The notes: generated by a model from the letters alone, not told the origin. A DNA stretch of 64,000 nt from Blepharisma stoltei (GCA_914767885.1 CAJZBQ010000013.1:868001-932000); one strand, 5' to 3'; positions 42,903-53,354 are shown, numbered from the stretch's first letter. Program-made: numbers and translations.

Positions 42903-44293
42903 ATGGGTAGTTGCAATTTTAAATCTGAAGAGCCCGATACAACAGTTTCGATTTCAAAGACTCATTTTCAGTTTCAATACGTCATTGGCAAAGGTGGCTT
43001 TGGAAAAGTCTGGAGGGTGGAATTAAAAAGAACTCGAGAAATCTTTGCAATGAAAGAAATGGCAAAAGCCAGAATCCTTGCCAAAAAAAGCGTGAATTCA
43101 GTTTTAAATGAGCGAAGACTTTTGTCGATGCTGAAACATCCTTTTATAGTGAACATGAAATATGCATTTCAAGATCGGGATAATCTGTATCTCATTTTAT
43201 AGCCAAATTAGAATTAGCGACATATATAGTATATTAAAAATAGAAAAATATGGAAATAGAATTATTATGGGGCAAATACATATAAATTTGAAAGGAGTAT
43301 TTGGTGATGGACTTATTAACTGGTGGAGACTTAAGATTTCAGCTAGGAAAACATAAAAAATTTACTGAGGAGCAAACGAAGTTTTTTGTAGCATGCATTA
43401 TCATTGGGCTGGAATTTTTGCACACCAACGGTGTGCTGCATAGAGATATCAAACCAGAAAATTTAGTACTGGATAATAGAGGATATGTGAGGATAACGGA
43501 CTTCGGAATTGCAAGAGTCTGAAATCCTGACAATGCAAAAGATACCAGCGGAACTCCAGGGTATATGGCTCCTGAAGTCATGTGCAGGCAAAATCATGGG
43601 GTTGCAGCTGATTATTTTGCTGTTGGGATTATTGCTTATGAATTCATGTGCGGCAGAAGGCCATATCTAGGAAAATCTAGGAAAGAAATAAGAGATCAGA
43701 TATTAGCAAGGCAGGTATAAAATAGAAGCTAAATTCAAGCTTCTGCCAATACCAATCCTCTATTTTTTAATAAAATAAGGCCAAAAAATATTTGCAATTA
43801 TGTTAAGTAATAAGAAACCGTATACAAATAAAAAGAAACGAAATTCCAGAAGACTGGAGTGTTGAGGCAGCTGATTTTATTAATAAAGTAACTGATATAT
43901 AGCTTGTGCAAAGAAAGCCCACAAATAGACTATAGGGCTTTTCCTTGAATAGCCTGATAACGGGCTGGCTTCATCCCGTTATCGGGCTATTCAAGGAAAA
44001 GCCCTATAGGACTTAACGGCCCTACTGAAGTAAAAGAGCATCCTTGATTCAAGGACTTCGAATGGGCAAAGCTTGCAGCTCGTTCTTTGGTTTCTCCATT
44101 TATACCAAACCAAAGCGATGAAAACTTTGATATGAGACTTCAGCTTTCTGATGATCCATGGAAGGATGCAGATAGCGAAGCTCTCCAACAAAGCGCGACT
44201 TTGCTTAATTCAAACACTGCACAAAATTTATTTGCTGGGTATTTTTTTGATATCAATCAAAATAGCCAGACAGATAATTTATCAACTAAATAA
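42903..44293 (+). CDS. STK32/YANK-like Ser/Thr kinase, split by three IESs and a 15-nt intron
   Basis: The N-terminus MGSCNFKSEE is a probable myristoylation/palmitoylation signal like that of YANK kinases. The kinase domain begins HFQFQYVIGKGGFGKVWRV and includes FAMKEM, GVLHRDIKPENLVLD, ITDFGIA and GTPGYMAPEVM. Pieces join as NLY/LVMDLLTGGDL (IES 43188-43297), ARQV/QIKRNEIPED (43716-43822), INK/LVQRKPTNRL (intron) and NRL/GLNGPTEVKEHPWFKDFEW (palindromic IES 43931-44006). The C-terminal tail is about 85 residues. Family members are poorly characterised membrane-linked AGC kinases. All four joins are exact and in frame. Confidence 0.9.
43188..43297. mobile_element. 110-bp IES in the YANK-like kinase (TAT pointer)
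   Basis: TAT at 43188-43190 and 43298-43300. Removal replaces an in-frame TAG with the kinase motif LYLVMDLLTGGDL. Confidence 0.85.
43716..43822. mobile_element. 107-bp IES in the YANK-like kinase (TA pointer)
   Basis: TA at 43716-43717 and 43823-43824. Removal joins ARQV to QIKRNEIPEDW. Confidence 0.8.
43888..43902 (+). other. 15-nt spliceosomal intron in the YANK-like kinase
   Basis: GTAACTGATATATAG. Splicing joins DFINK to LVQRKPTNRL and removes an in-frame TAG. Confidence 0.9.
43931..44006. mobile_element. 76-bp palindromic IES (TA pointer)
   Basis: The whole element is one hairpin: arm TATAGGGCTTTTCCTTGAAT facing ATTCAAGGAAAAGCCCTATA, with a small central loop around GGCTTCAT. TA at 43931-43932 and 44007-44008. 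Removal restores TNRLGLNGPT. A related element is nested at 54989-55220. Confidence 0.85.
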
Positions 44294-44340
44294 AATTAAT
44301 TTTTCATAAGTTTTCATGAGATTTTATAGCTTATACAAGA

Positions 44341-44924
44341 TTAAGATTAAGATTACGCTGGGTATTTAAAGTCCCCACTTCGTAGAAGACACATTCTACG
44401 GTTTCCCGTATGGTGGCAAAGCGTCGAATTCAAGCCCGGCCGAAACCCCCGGTTTCTTGGTAGAGGTGATGGTCAAGGGACGTCTTATACCACTTCCTCC
44501 ATTTCCAGCTTGTCAGGTCGCCTAAGTTTACGCCAGCACTGCCTCTATCGATCGCCAGATCTGCCCATTGAAGGGCACCTTTTAACTGGAGAGACTCCCG
44601 TTTTGTCGTCTAGCTCGCCTTCCCCTCTTTTCCGGTCACCCCGAGGAAGAACTCAGCAGCTTAGGCAGGTAAGTCGCCCTGCCTCATTTCGGGCACTCAC
44701 TTGGCTGAGCGCTGCTGGCAAAAAGAAGTCACGAGAGTAACTGCCCATGGGTTCGGTCACAAAAACAGCGGTCTTTGTGCTTAGACCTCTCGCTTAAGGT
44801 CCCAAACGTTGCTGGGCCAACTCCTGGCTCCAAAAACCATGCCCGGATATACATGGGTAGCCACCACTAGGAGGGTGAGTCGGTTGCCATCTGCCATTTT
44901 ATGTATATATAGCTTATACAAAAT
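44341..44924 (-). mobile_element. SINE-like insertion with 16-bp target-site duplication, intergenic
   Basis: TATAGCTTATACAA(G/A)A at 44325-44340 and 44909-44924. On the minus strand the head is CATAAAATGGCAGATGGC and the tail (TTAATC)n. G+C-rich body; an open frame at 44510-44740 looks accidental. A GGTTCGGTCAC stretch at 44753 resembles a pol III B box but lies on the opposite strand to the inferred sense. Confidence 0.75.
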
Positions 44925-45156
44925 CTTTATTTAGCAAGATAAAAAAGATAAGAAAGATAAGCTCTCCAGACTTGCTAGTCATCATTGATTGCAATTGTTT
45001 CTTTATTCACTGCTCTAGGTGAATTAATTAATATGGACTTAACTGTTGTGAAATCTAATTTTTCTTATTTTTATGCTTAATGAATTGAAAATTTTTGAGA
45101 TTTTTTCTACACCTGAAGGATAAACTGGAAGTTTTCAGTTTAAGAATTGCATTTAC

Positions 45157-45454
45157 TGACTCCCCCTCTGTGAGCAAGCAAAACCTTTGGAAAAATCCCT
45201 ATTTTTGGGTAAAAAACACCTCCGTGAGTGAACAAAATTATTTTAAAATAAAAATTATTTATGAAAAAATTATTTTGATATATAACTGATAATCATTATA
45301 ATGAAATCTCTAGCTAATTCTGTTTAATTTTAAGCAGCTTGCATTTTAAAACATAAAGTGTGAGAATTACTTCTTTTAAATTTTAAAAAAAAAAATTAAC
45401 CCCCTTCGTGAGCGAACAAAATGTTTTTTACGCTTACGCTTACAGAGGGGGGAG
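45157..45454. mobile_element. Family-1 MITE-like element, shortened, intergenic (298 bp, TGA boundary)
   Basis: TGACTCCCCCTCTGTGAGCA on the left and AGAGGGGGGAGTGA on the right, with the second internal copies (ACACCTCCGTGAGTGAACAA; AACCCCCTTCGTGAGCGAAC) present. The body is partly deleted compared with the copy at 2724. Confidence 0.75.
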
Positions 45455-45626
45455 TGAAGCGAAAAAATTAATTCTTGGTGAGTTTATTTTTACTTGTAAG
45501 TTATAATAAGCGGTCAAATTTGACGATTTTACAACTGAAAATTCACAAAAATCAAGAAAATTGGTTTAAGATAATTATTTATTATCCATATAAGCTCTAG
45601 AAGCCACAATGGTAATAATTGAATAA

Positions 45627-45875
45627 ATGGTCGATCAAGCTCGGGTAGCTGAAGTAACTAAAGGCATCTTCACTTTTGCTGATACTGATGGATCAGGTGC
45701 TCTTGATAGAGAAGAGTTCAAGACTGCACTTGGCAAAATGATTGCTGAGCATGGGATGAGTCCCCTTACTGACGAACAGTTCGACCAAGAATTTACAGGA
45801 CTTGATGTCGATGGAAATGGGCTTATTGATGAAAATGAGCTTCAAGCACTGGTTGCTAGGCTCTTATCAGCTTAA
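45627..45875 (+). CDS. Small EF-hand calcium-binding protein
   Basis: 82 residues with two EF-hands: DTDGSGALDREEF (loop D-x-D-x-S-x-A-x-x-x-x-E) and DVDGNGLIDENEL. Both loops have all acidic ligands at positions 1, 3, 5 and 12. The layout is like a half-calmodulin or an S100/parvalbumin-sized sensor, common in ciliate cortex and cilia. The start is the ATG at 45627; an upstream ATG at 45609 is followed by an in-frame stop. Confidence 0.85.
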   Translation: MVDQARVAEVTKGIFTFADTDGSGALDREEFKTALGKMIAEHGMSPLTDEQFDQEFTGLDVDGNGLIDENELQALVARLLSA

Positions 45876-46081
45876 AAATATTTGCTTAATTATGTTAAGC
45901 AAAGCCTTTTAGTTAATTTCTTCTTACAAAATAATTCCTGCTAATTTTCCGACTTGTTTTCCTATCAGTAGTTGCATTTATATGTGTTTGGACATAATTG
46001 AAATATGGTTTCACTTATGATAATGATTTTCAACTATTTAAGAGACAATTTTAATGAAAACGTTAACTAATTGATAATTTT

Positions 46082-47310
46082 CTACTCGAGATCCATTGCT
46101 GAGACTTCAGTTATAACTAAAGGATACTCCTTCTTGACAGCTAAGGTAAAACTTACGTGTAACTCCTCTTGGGAAATTATATTCAATTGTGCTTTTATAT
46201 GCCTTGTGATTATAGTTTCTCAGCGTTCTCTTGTGGTCGTGCCCATCTTTATCCACAGCAACCAAATCGACTGAGCTTCCTGATCCTAAGTCATTAAAGA
46301 TCCCTGATTCCACAGCTTTTGCGGCTAGTTGCATAGCTTCTTCTTTCTAAATATTCCTTACAGTCATATGATCACGGTATTCAGTTTCAAACATACTCAT
46401 AGCTGCTAAGCTTCCTGACCCCATGGTATGGAATGGATGATGCCGATACGTCCCATCAGCAGAAATCATAAACAACTGAGGGCCACTTGCATCAACTCCT
46501 CCTACAATCAGATATGCGCCGATATTTCCACCATACTTAAACAAATGCTCTGTCAGCAAAGTAATTGCAGTGATTACTCTGCTTTGCCGACCTGAGTATA
46601 ATCTGAGTAATTCTAGCTGATATAGCGTGGACACACCAAAAGCAAGCCTTCATGCTGAGTCTTTTCTTGCAGCCTTTAGAGCTTAAAAATCACCTAGAAG
46701 TGACGAGTCAATTCCAATTTGACAAAGCCGGATTCTTGCCCCAGGATTTATCAACTCGGAGTTGACTTATCATCTGTAGGTGACTAGCCACATATCAAGC
46801 TTGTCAAGAAAGATTGAGCACAAGGGCAAGCGAAAAGCGCATGTAGGCTATAGCCTATGTTGAGAGTCACATGCTCTAAATCAGCTGCTGTACCAGCTCC
46901 TGCAGCAAAAATATTAGGAGCCAGCATATGCAATTTGTCGCACATCTTGTCTAAGACCATTGATCCTCCTGTAGCTCTGGTATCTGCGCCTAAAACGACT
47001 CCGCCTTCATACATTAGCCCTACAATGGTTGTTCCAGTTTTTGTATAAGGCTTAACCCCCTGTAATAAGTAATTTCTTGCTTTTTCATGTTGGGTTTTTG
47101 CATAATTTTTAATTGTAGCTCCAATGTTAAGTAATTTTCGATCTCAATTTACTATTTGAAAATTTGTGCAAAAACCCACAATGAAAAAGCAAGAAAATTT
47201 TTATTACTGGGAAGGGAGTTAGGAGCGACTCCTTGATCTAAAAGGGTTTTATTCCTTTCAAACAGATCATGGTTGAAGCCATCAATTGGGAGCTGATCTA
47301 AATAATCCAT
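46082..47310 (-). CDS. 20S proteasome subunit beta type-7 (beta2), split by two IESs and two introns
   Basis: Order: MDYLDQLPIDGFNHDLFERN...GVAP / KPYTKTGTTIVGLMYEGGVV (the TTIVG start of the mature, Thr-active subunit) ...LNIGY / QLELLRLYSGRQSRVITAIT...DHMT / KEEAMQLAAKAVESGIFNDL...FPRGVT / PVKKEYPLVITEVSAMDLE. The catalytic Thr with the GTT cleavage site, the ADTRAT lysine/Asp region and GSGSSVDL are present, identifying the trypsin-like beta2 subunit. IESs at 47052-47218 and 46623-46852; introns of 15 nt (46347-46361) and 16 nt (46141-46156). Confidence 0.9.
46141..46156 (-). other. 16-nt spliceosomal intron in proteasome beta2
   Basis: Minus strand GTAAGTTTTACCTTAG. Splicing yields FPRGVTPVKKEYP, the typical beta2 C-terminal arm, instead of a frame ending elsewhere. 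Confidence 0.75.
46347..46361 (-). other. 15-nt spliceosomal intron in proteasome beta2
   Basis: Minus strand GTAAGGAATATTTAG. Splicing joins DHMT to KEEAMQLAAKA and removes an in-frame TAG. Confidence 0.9.
46623..46852. mobile_element. 230-bp IES in proteasome beta2 (TA pointer)
   Basis: TATAGC/GCTATA at the ends; TA repeats at 46621-46622 and 46851-46852. Removal joins TLNIGY to QLELLRLYSGRQ. The interior contains tandem-like inverted blocks (AAGTCAACTCCGAGTTGA, AATTGGAATTGACTCG). Confidence 0.75.
47052..47218. mobile_element. 167-bp IES in proteasome beta2 (TAA/TTA pointer) with long TIRs
   Basis: TTA at 47052-47054 and 47219-47221. The arms are long inverted repeats: TTGCTTTTTCATG.TGGGTTTTTGC on one side and its complement on the other, beginning ACCCCCTGTAATAAGTAATT / AACTCCCTTCCCAGTAATAA. 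Removal joins GVAP to KPYTKTGTT. Confidence 0.85.
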
Positions 47311-47420
47311 CTTTATAGCATTCCCTTAGAATTTCATAAATTAATCCTTCAGAAGCTTAATATCTGCTTAAAAATTGTTAATAAAAGTAAATAAAATATC
47401 TGATCTAATAATACGTTAAG

Positions 47421-47597
47421 CTAGAATTTAGAATTATGAGCGCTTGATGGAGAGGTCTTAGCTTCGGGCAGCTGCTCGTCTGAGGGCTTTTTTTCATCGC
47501 AGCATTTTGATAGAGCAGAAAAGGCAGCGAAAGAAATCACCCCTAAAGCAAACCCCAATGATGCATAGACTATCATATTCTTGGTATCTTTATCCAT
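47421..47597 (-). CDS. Small single-span membrane protein
   Basis: 58 residues: MDKDTKNMIVYASLGFALG starts a membrane segment (MIVYASLGFALGVISFAAFSAL), then KCCDEKKPSDEQLPEAKTSP and a Ser-rich end. TAG stop at 47421-47423. It lies between the 3' end of NPHP4 and the 5' end of proteasome beta2, same strand as both. Too short to classify; the clean frame and amino-acid composition suggest it is real. Confidence 0.5.
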   Translation of the reverse strand: MDKDTKNMIVYASLGFALGVISFAAFSALSKCCDEKKPSDEQLPEAKTSPSSAHNSKF

Positions 47598-47622
47598 TTT
47601 TAATTATTATTTTCATTTAAGT

Positions 47623-50600
47623 TTATTCGTAATCAATCTTAAATAATAAGCACTCAAAAATATTTTCTTCAGAATCCGTTGCAAATACGCACACTTCTGC
47701 TGGATTAGGCTGTGAAGCTGCTGGAACATGCATCCACAAGTATCCTTTCGCTCCTCCCTCCAGAGAAATTCTTGGCTCTTTAATTTCCAGCACATTTGGA
47801 TGTGATGACCTAAAGTGGAAAATGGCCCATGTCTGGCTTCTGTTCACAAACAGCACTCTTTTATCTGTTGGTTGCCCCAATTTGCATTTTACTTCATAAA
47901 TTTGTGTAATTGTAGCCGCAGAGCTCTCAATCCGAATAACCCATGCATGAACCAACTGTCTATGGAAAATATCCACACAATGCACCCTTATTCTTTGGAT
48001 TTGTGGAGAGTCTGACCTAATCATAACAGGCAAGCTGTTTACGCTTCTTGGCAATAAAGTAAATGGCTTATCATGAGGTGATGGGAAAAACACACAATCG
48101 TCTTTTGAGGAGTACAAAGCGACTGTACGAGCTTCATCTCCTGGGCATGCAAGTCTAATAGCTGTTGCTTGGCCCATGGTTACGTTTACGTCTTATCTTA
48201 TCTTATTAACAGACAGATTTCGCACTAATTTTTATGCAATTGCTGAGGATTTCCAATATAGGAGATTCAACCATTTTGCGACCGTGTCTTCCACCAGGGA
48301 TAGCAGTGTCTCCTCCTTATTTTTGGCTACAGTGTTGTGTGGGCAGTCTTCAGATTTGTGCGGCCTTGCTTGAGGGTTTTTTTTTGGTGGGGAAACAAGG
48401 GTTGTTCATACAAAATCCCAAAAAGATGAAATTTTTGTTGACTCTCAGCAAGCGCAGCCAAGGCGTAACTCTGGTTTCTGATAGTAAAATGCTCGATTGG
48501 TCTAGACATTGTCCCCTAGACATTTCTGGGCGACCCCTTTCCAACTTCCATGCCGCCTTCCCCTTGAGGTAAAATCATACCTTAAAAGCTGACTTGGGCT
48601 ACTCTGACCAGTAAAACACTTACCTAGCACTGCTGACCATTTCTGGGATGTAAAACCTTGCCAGAAATAATTAAATATGTACTTGAAGGAAGTCCATATA
48701 GCCGGCCGCGAAGCATTGAGACGTCATATTTAATTTGTTACGTTTACGTCAACTCCTACTAAGGAGTGAAGCTTGATTTCCCAGTTGGCGACGACCTCAC
48801 TGCAATAAGGATCATCATATGCGACTAAGTTGAAGCTTAAAATGTTAGGGGCTGGAGGTGTTTTTAGCTCCACACTGATTTCGCGCTCATTTTCCCATTG
48901 GACTATAGCTTTCTCAAGGCTGCAATGCAGGATTGGTTTAGTTAGCGTTTCAGAGCTGTAAAGAGGAGGGATGGCAAGCTTGACAGTACGATTTTCACAC
49001 TCATAGAAGCGCAAAATCTGGTCTACAGGTGAAGACTCAGGGACTACTTCTAGCTCCATTGCACAAATTGGTGACCCTTTGCTTTGATGGATTCACGCTG
49101 TGATCATTTTTGGCTGAGGATTCCAAGAAATGAATTTAAAGATAATAGGGCAGGACTCCCCAGGTCTTAATATTATGGAGTTATCTGGCGTTATCATATC
49201 ATATTCAAGTGGTCTATCATAATTGAAATGATTAACCCACCATTGTCATTCTGATACATCTTTGACTACGCTAAGTTCTTTATCTTCTATAATAACGCTA
49301 AAGCATTCTTCTCCTATTTGTGGATTTCTCAGCATATACTGGAACGTAAAAGCCTGCCCAACTCTTGCGTGAATTTTTTCAGCAGTACTCATATATTCTC
49401 TTAAAGCTTGTTTTATGGCCATTGGCTTTCTGGATTCTCTGATTATAGAAATTTCTTTTAATTGTTTTTCTTTGTCCCAGTCCTCACTTGTGATTTGTTG
49501 GGTTTGTGATTTTCTGAACTCCATAATTCTCAGCCTTTTCCTTTGGTCTTCGTTATCAATTGCAATTGGCTTTTCATCTGGAAGCGGCACAAGCACTTTG
49601 CTTCTAACTTTATATTTGTGTCTTGCCTGTGGCCCTGTTAATTTTAATGCATCTTGTGAAGGCTGAAGTCTTACTGATGGTGCCATCCCTTGATTTCTTA
49701 ATAAAATCTGCAAAGAGCCTATCTGCTCTTTATTTTCATCAAATACAGGATACTCTTTAGTAGAGACAACACTAGCTTTGCCTTGTCTGACAACTTCTAC
49801 AAGATTTATTTTTGCGTTTCCTATATGAATATGGCTTTCTGCGTTTCAAACTTCAATACTTAAGCTTTTTTTCATCAGATATTTAGCAAAGTCAACTTGG
49901 TCCCATACAGGAGGCTCTACTTCAAACTTCATAAGCAGCTCAGGATTAGGGCCATCTTTTTCAAGGACCCAAGGAACTCCTGAATCACCTGTTTTTATAG
50001 TCACTGGTTCAGTCATAGTGTGAGGAAACACATAAAATCTGACTCCAAAACAGACACGGCTTGGCATTCTTGACCCTCGCACTGGAGGACGGTATGCAAG
50101 GAATTGGATGACAAAATTAGCAGCTTTCAAAGGGTCTTGAGCTTCTATGTCAAGCCTTGGTCGAATTCCAGAAAATTCTTCATTATCCATAAGACCTCGA
50201 ATTCCTGCTCTGACTAGGCGGGCTTTATCAGCTCGACTGAGTGCTCTAGGCATGTCTAAAGGCATAGTAGAAAAAGATGTTTCAGGTCTTTGTCCATTGA
50301 GTGGCACAGGGGCAATAGCATCAATGTAGCTGAAATCGACGTTTGAGTCATAAGCAGACTGCATATTTTGAGCTTGATATTGAGGCTGCATCACAGGGGT
50401 AGTGACTGGCCTTGGAAGGGTCTGGGTTAGTGATGGCCTAATTTCGATACTTTGAATTTGAGTTAGCTGAGGAGGGCTTGATGGGGGTGGCTTTATTGGA
50501 ATCAGCTGAGGTCCTGCTTGTGTCTGTGTCCTTGCTTTTTGTAGCTCAGCTTCTAGCTGCTGTATTTTTCTCATCATATTAGCTTGCTCCTGTCTATGCC

Positions 50601-51771
50601 TTAAATCATCTTCTGGGTTTCCTTCTTTAATGTTTGTAATATATTGAGTTTGTACGATAGGAGCTGATCCTTCTTTCATTGACAAATTAAAAAAGACTTG
50701 TATATCTAGGCTTACACCCCAAAGCATTTTTCCAGACACACTTCTTCCTGGACCTGGAATCATAAACGCATTGTAGTCTCCTTCTTTGAAATTTAAATGA
50801 GGAGCCCATGCAAGGGCAACTTTTAGCATTTCACCTGGAGCGCCTGGCTTGGGAATTTCTAAAGCACATTCAAGCTCAAAAACAATAGCGATTAATGGGT
50901 CAATAGCGGCATCTCTTAGAGTAATTAATGTAGAAGCGACAAAGGAGTCCTCAAATCTTTTCAAGAAAGCTACACTTTCTGGACCCCCTCCTCCTAAATA
51001 GTGCCATGAATTGTGGAGACCAACAGTAACTCTAAGCTCATTTATTCTAACAGGCCGAGAGTCAGCTCCAAATGCTTCTTTTCTCCAGGCTTCAGCAAAA
51101 CTTTTTATTCTGTCTTCTATTTCTTGAGCTCGAGGTATTTCAATATTTTTCAAAAATAAATTTGCTGTTGGGCCAAGCGCGATGTGCTCTGCAGGGTTGG
51201 AAGGCAGATATCTCCCGGCCACCCCAGGAAGAATTTCATGTGGGCCGCAAAAAGTGTCTGGAGGAAGCAGCCCATATACGATTCTCAGCTCTTCGTAAGC
51301 TCTTATTTCATAATTCAAAAAGAACCCGGGCTTGGGTAAAGGATTCTGAGAAATGGTCAAATTTCTCAAGCTTCCTGAGTATAAAGGAGATTTTTGGCCT
51401 TCATTTTCTTTAAAACAAATTAGTCTTGTCCATCCGATTGGTTTTCTTCCTATAACATTATTAGCTGATTGTGTAATTTCTAAAATTTCACATACAGCTT
51501 CAACATCTTCATCAGTAATTGTAGTATGGTAATACACCACAAGTTCTTGGCCAAATACAAAAGTTCTCCCAAAGAAGGTGCTTTCTGATTTTTTATAAAA
51601 CGTTATTGAAAACTGCAGAGACTCCATTGGGACTTGCGACCCTTCAAGCTCATGCAAGATAAGGATAAATGGGATGCTGGCAGTAGACCTGCGTGTTTTA
51701 TCTGGCGCAGGAACTGAATCGTGGAAGTTTGTATTTCGAGACCATTCTATGAGTGCCGTGTTGTCTGACAT
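47623..51771 (-). CDS. NPHP4: Nephrocystin-4 (NPHP4) ciliary transition-zone protein, interrupted by a SINE-like insertion
   Basis: The reading frame of about 1,190 codons uses TGA=Trp at several places. The N-terminal region (IPFILILHELEGSQVP, LRIVYGLLPPDTFCGPHEILPG) and central C2-like and MSP-like segments (RPGESCPIIFKFISWNP; KEPRISLEGGAKGYLWMHVP at the C-terminus) match NPHP4, which with RPGRIP1L and NPHP1 gates the ciliary transition zone; expected in a heavily ciliated cell. Coding is interrupted after LVGVDVNVT and resumes MGQATAIRLACPGDEARTV. The interruption has a 14-bp duplication and its removal restores the frame. The C-terminus ends LLFKIDYE. Confidence 0.85.
48193..48750 (-). 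mobile_element. SINE-like insertion inside NPHP4 with 14-bp target-site duplication (558 bp)
   Basis: GTTACGTTTACGTC at 48179-48192 and 48737-48750, perfect. On the minus strand the tail is (ATAAG)n. The body shares blocks with the copy at 54.3-54.8 kb (CCCAAAAAGATGAAATTTT, TGGTCTAGACATTG, CCTTTCCAACTTCC). It contains stops in all host frames. Confidence 0.9.
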
Positions 51772-51850
51772 TATTTGAACTATAAATGAATTTTAAATAC
51801 TTATCTATGCATCTATATGCTCCAATTTTCAATTACTTTCAATGGTAATC

Positions 51851-52879
51851 TTAATATTCTCTCTTTGATCCTCTTCTTCCATCAAATCCGCCTCTTCCGC
51901 CATCATATCCGCCTCTTCCACCTTCAAATCCGCCTCTTCCGCCTTCAAATCCGCCTCTTCCACCTTCATATCCGCCTCTTCCACCTTCTTCATAATCATC
52001 TCCTCTTCTGCTTCCATATCCTCCTCTTCTACTTCCGTCAAAATCATCGCCTCCTCTTCTGTTTCCATATCCTCCTCTTCTATCTTCTTCATGGCTATCA
52101 TCAAATCTTTGTCTTCTTGCTCCAAAATTATCACCATGATCTGCAGTTCTTGACTTAGGCAGTGAAATGTTGACGACCAAGGCTCTTCCATCAAGCTCCA
52201 CTCCTGAAGATTTCAATGCTTTTAAGGCATCATCAGCATTTTCGAACTCAACGAAGCCAAATCCTCTTGGATTGCCTTCTTGGTCATTGACGATTTTAGT
52301 GCTTACAACTTTTCCATACTGTGAAAAGTGCTGGGTCAAGGTATCTTGGTTTATTGAGTTGCTTATGTTGGCGACGAAGAGCTTGTTATTCTTGGTGGGT
52401 GGCTTTTCTCCAGCTGGGGCAATTTTGATGGTCCTTCCAAGTAACTCTTTTCCGTTGTTCTCGAGGGCTTTTTTGGCAGACTCAGCACTGCTGAATCTTA
52501 TAAATGCGAAGCCTCTTGATCTACCTTCTGGGTTTTTAGGGATTCTTATAGTGATTTCTCCTAATCCGCTGAAAAATTCTTTGATTTCTTTTTCTCCAGC
52601 AGACCAGTCAAGTCCTCCCATAAAAAGATCGGTGTCTGGGTTGTTGAAAGCAGGCTGAGGAGTTCTTGGCTCAAAGGAATCTTCTGATGACTGATTTCTA
52701 GAGCCCTCGTCGAATGTGCCGAATTGTCTCAAAGTGGAGACTGGTGCTGTGGAAAATGCTTTGTAGAGGTTGAATCCTAATGAAGATGGCTTCATAAAAG
52801 GAGTGGCAGCCTTTCTTCTGATGACAGCGCGACCAAGTTGCTTGGCAAATGTAATAAGCACCATTTTATAATCCTGCAT
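51851..52879 (-). CDS. Two-RRM, RGG-tailed RNA-binding protein, possibly organellar
   Basis: RRM1 has RNP2 DLFMGGLDW and RNP1 SRGFAFIRF; RRM2 has LFVANIS and PRGFGFVEF. The C-terminal 90 residues are Arg/Gly/Asp/Tyr-rich repeats (GGRGGFEGGRGGYDGG). The N-terminal 45 residues (MVLITFAKQLGRAVIRRKAA, followed by a Phe/Ser-rich stretch) look like a mitochondrial targeting sequence, so this may be a mitochondrial or glycine-rich stress-type RNA-binding protein. Antisense open frames across the RGG repeat are artefacts of its base composition. Confidence 0.85.
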   Translation of the reverse strand: MQDYKMVLITFAKQLGRAVIRRKAATPFMKPSSLGFNLYKAFSTAPVSTLRQFGTFDEGSRNQSSEDSFEPRTPQPAFNNPDTDLFMGGLDWSAGEKEIKEFFSGLGEITIRIPKNPEGRSRGFAFIRFSSAESAKKALENNGKELLGRTIKIAPAGEKPPTKNNKLFVANISNSINQDTLTQHFSQYGKVVSTKIVNDQEGNPRGFGFVEFENADDALKALKSSGVELDGRALVVNISLPKSRTADHGDNFGARRQRFDDSHEEDRRGGYGNRRGGDDFDGSRRGGYGSRRGDDYEEGGRGGYEGGRGGFEGGRGGFEGGRGGYDGGRGGFDGRRGSKREY

Positions 52880-53354
52880 TGCAAGCCAGAAGAAATTTTA
52901 CGAACAAAATGAAATTTAATAGTAAAAAGCTGGATCAGTAATTGTGATATATCATCTAGGAGAATAGATATAAATGTAATTTGTAGATAATTGCGCTAGT
53001 GAGGATAAATAAAATTATAATGTGGGACAAATGAGGATTTAAATTTATAAATAATTGGGAAGAAAAATGAAATTTTAATTATAGCAAGCGGCCTAAAGCT
53101 GAGAGGTAAAGAAATGAATTAGAATTATGGGCAATTCAAGGTAGAAGACTATAGATAATAGGGTATTAAACTTAGAATTTAACATTTGAAATATCTGTGT
53201 ATCTGTAAGCTATTAGAATTTTTAGAAAACCTACTTGTTAGAGTGTGAAGATATTATTAATATCATAATAATATTAAAAAAATAATCAGAGAATTAAATG
53301 AGAATAAAGATTCTCTTTTTAAAAAAACCTAATCTGATTAAAAATTATAATAAA
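52880..53354. other. Divergent intergenic region
   Basis: About 475 bp AT-rich DNA between the RNA-binding protein gene and the phosphatase gene, both facing outward. Nothing further recognised. Confidence 0.4.

Noticed and set aside
44510-44740. 76-codon frame with basic residues
   Set aside because: It lies within a SINE-like insertion with TSD, shows no domain, and is not conserved in related copies.
44740-44775. tRNA gene suggested by a GGTTCGGTCAC-like B box
   Set aside because: No cloverleaf could be folded by eye and the stretch is part of a SINE-like element on the opposite strand.
45609-45626. Upstream ATG and possible tiny intron before the EF-hand gene
   Set aside because: The 15-nt segment after the ATG does not end in AG and an in-frame TGA/TAA follows; the ATG at 45627 is sufficient.
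51829-52194. Antisense Glu/Met/Ala-rich frame and its plus-strand Leu/Phe/His-rich partner
   Set aside because: Both are shadows of the RGG repeat of the two-RRM protein.
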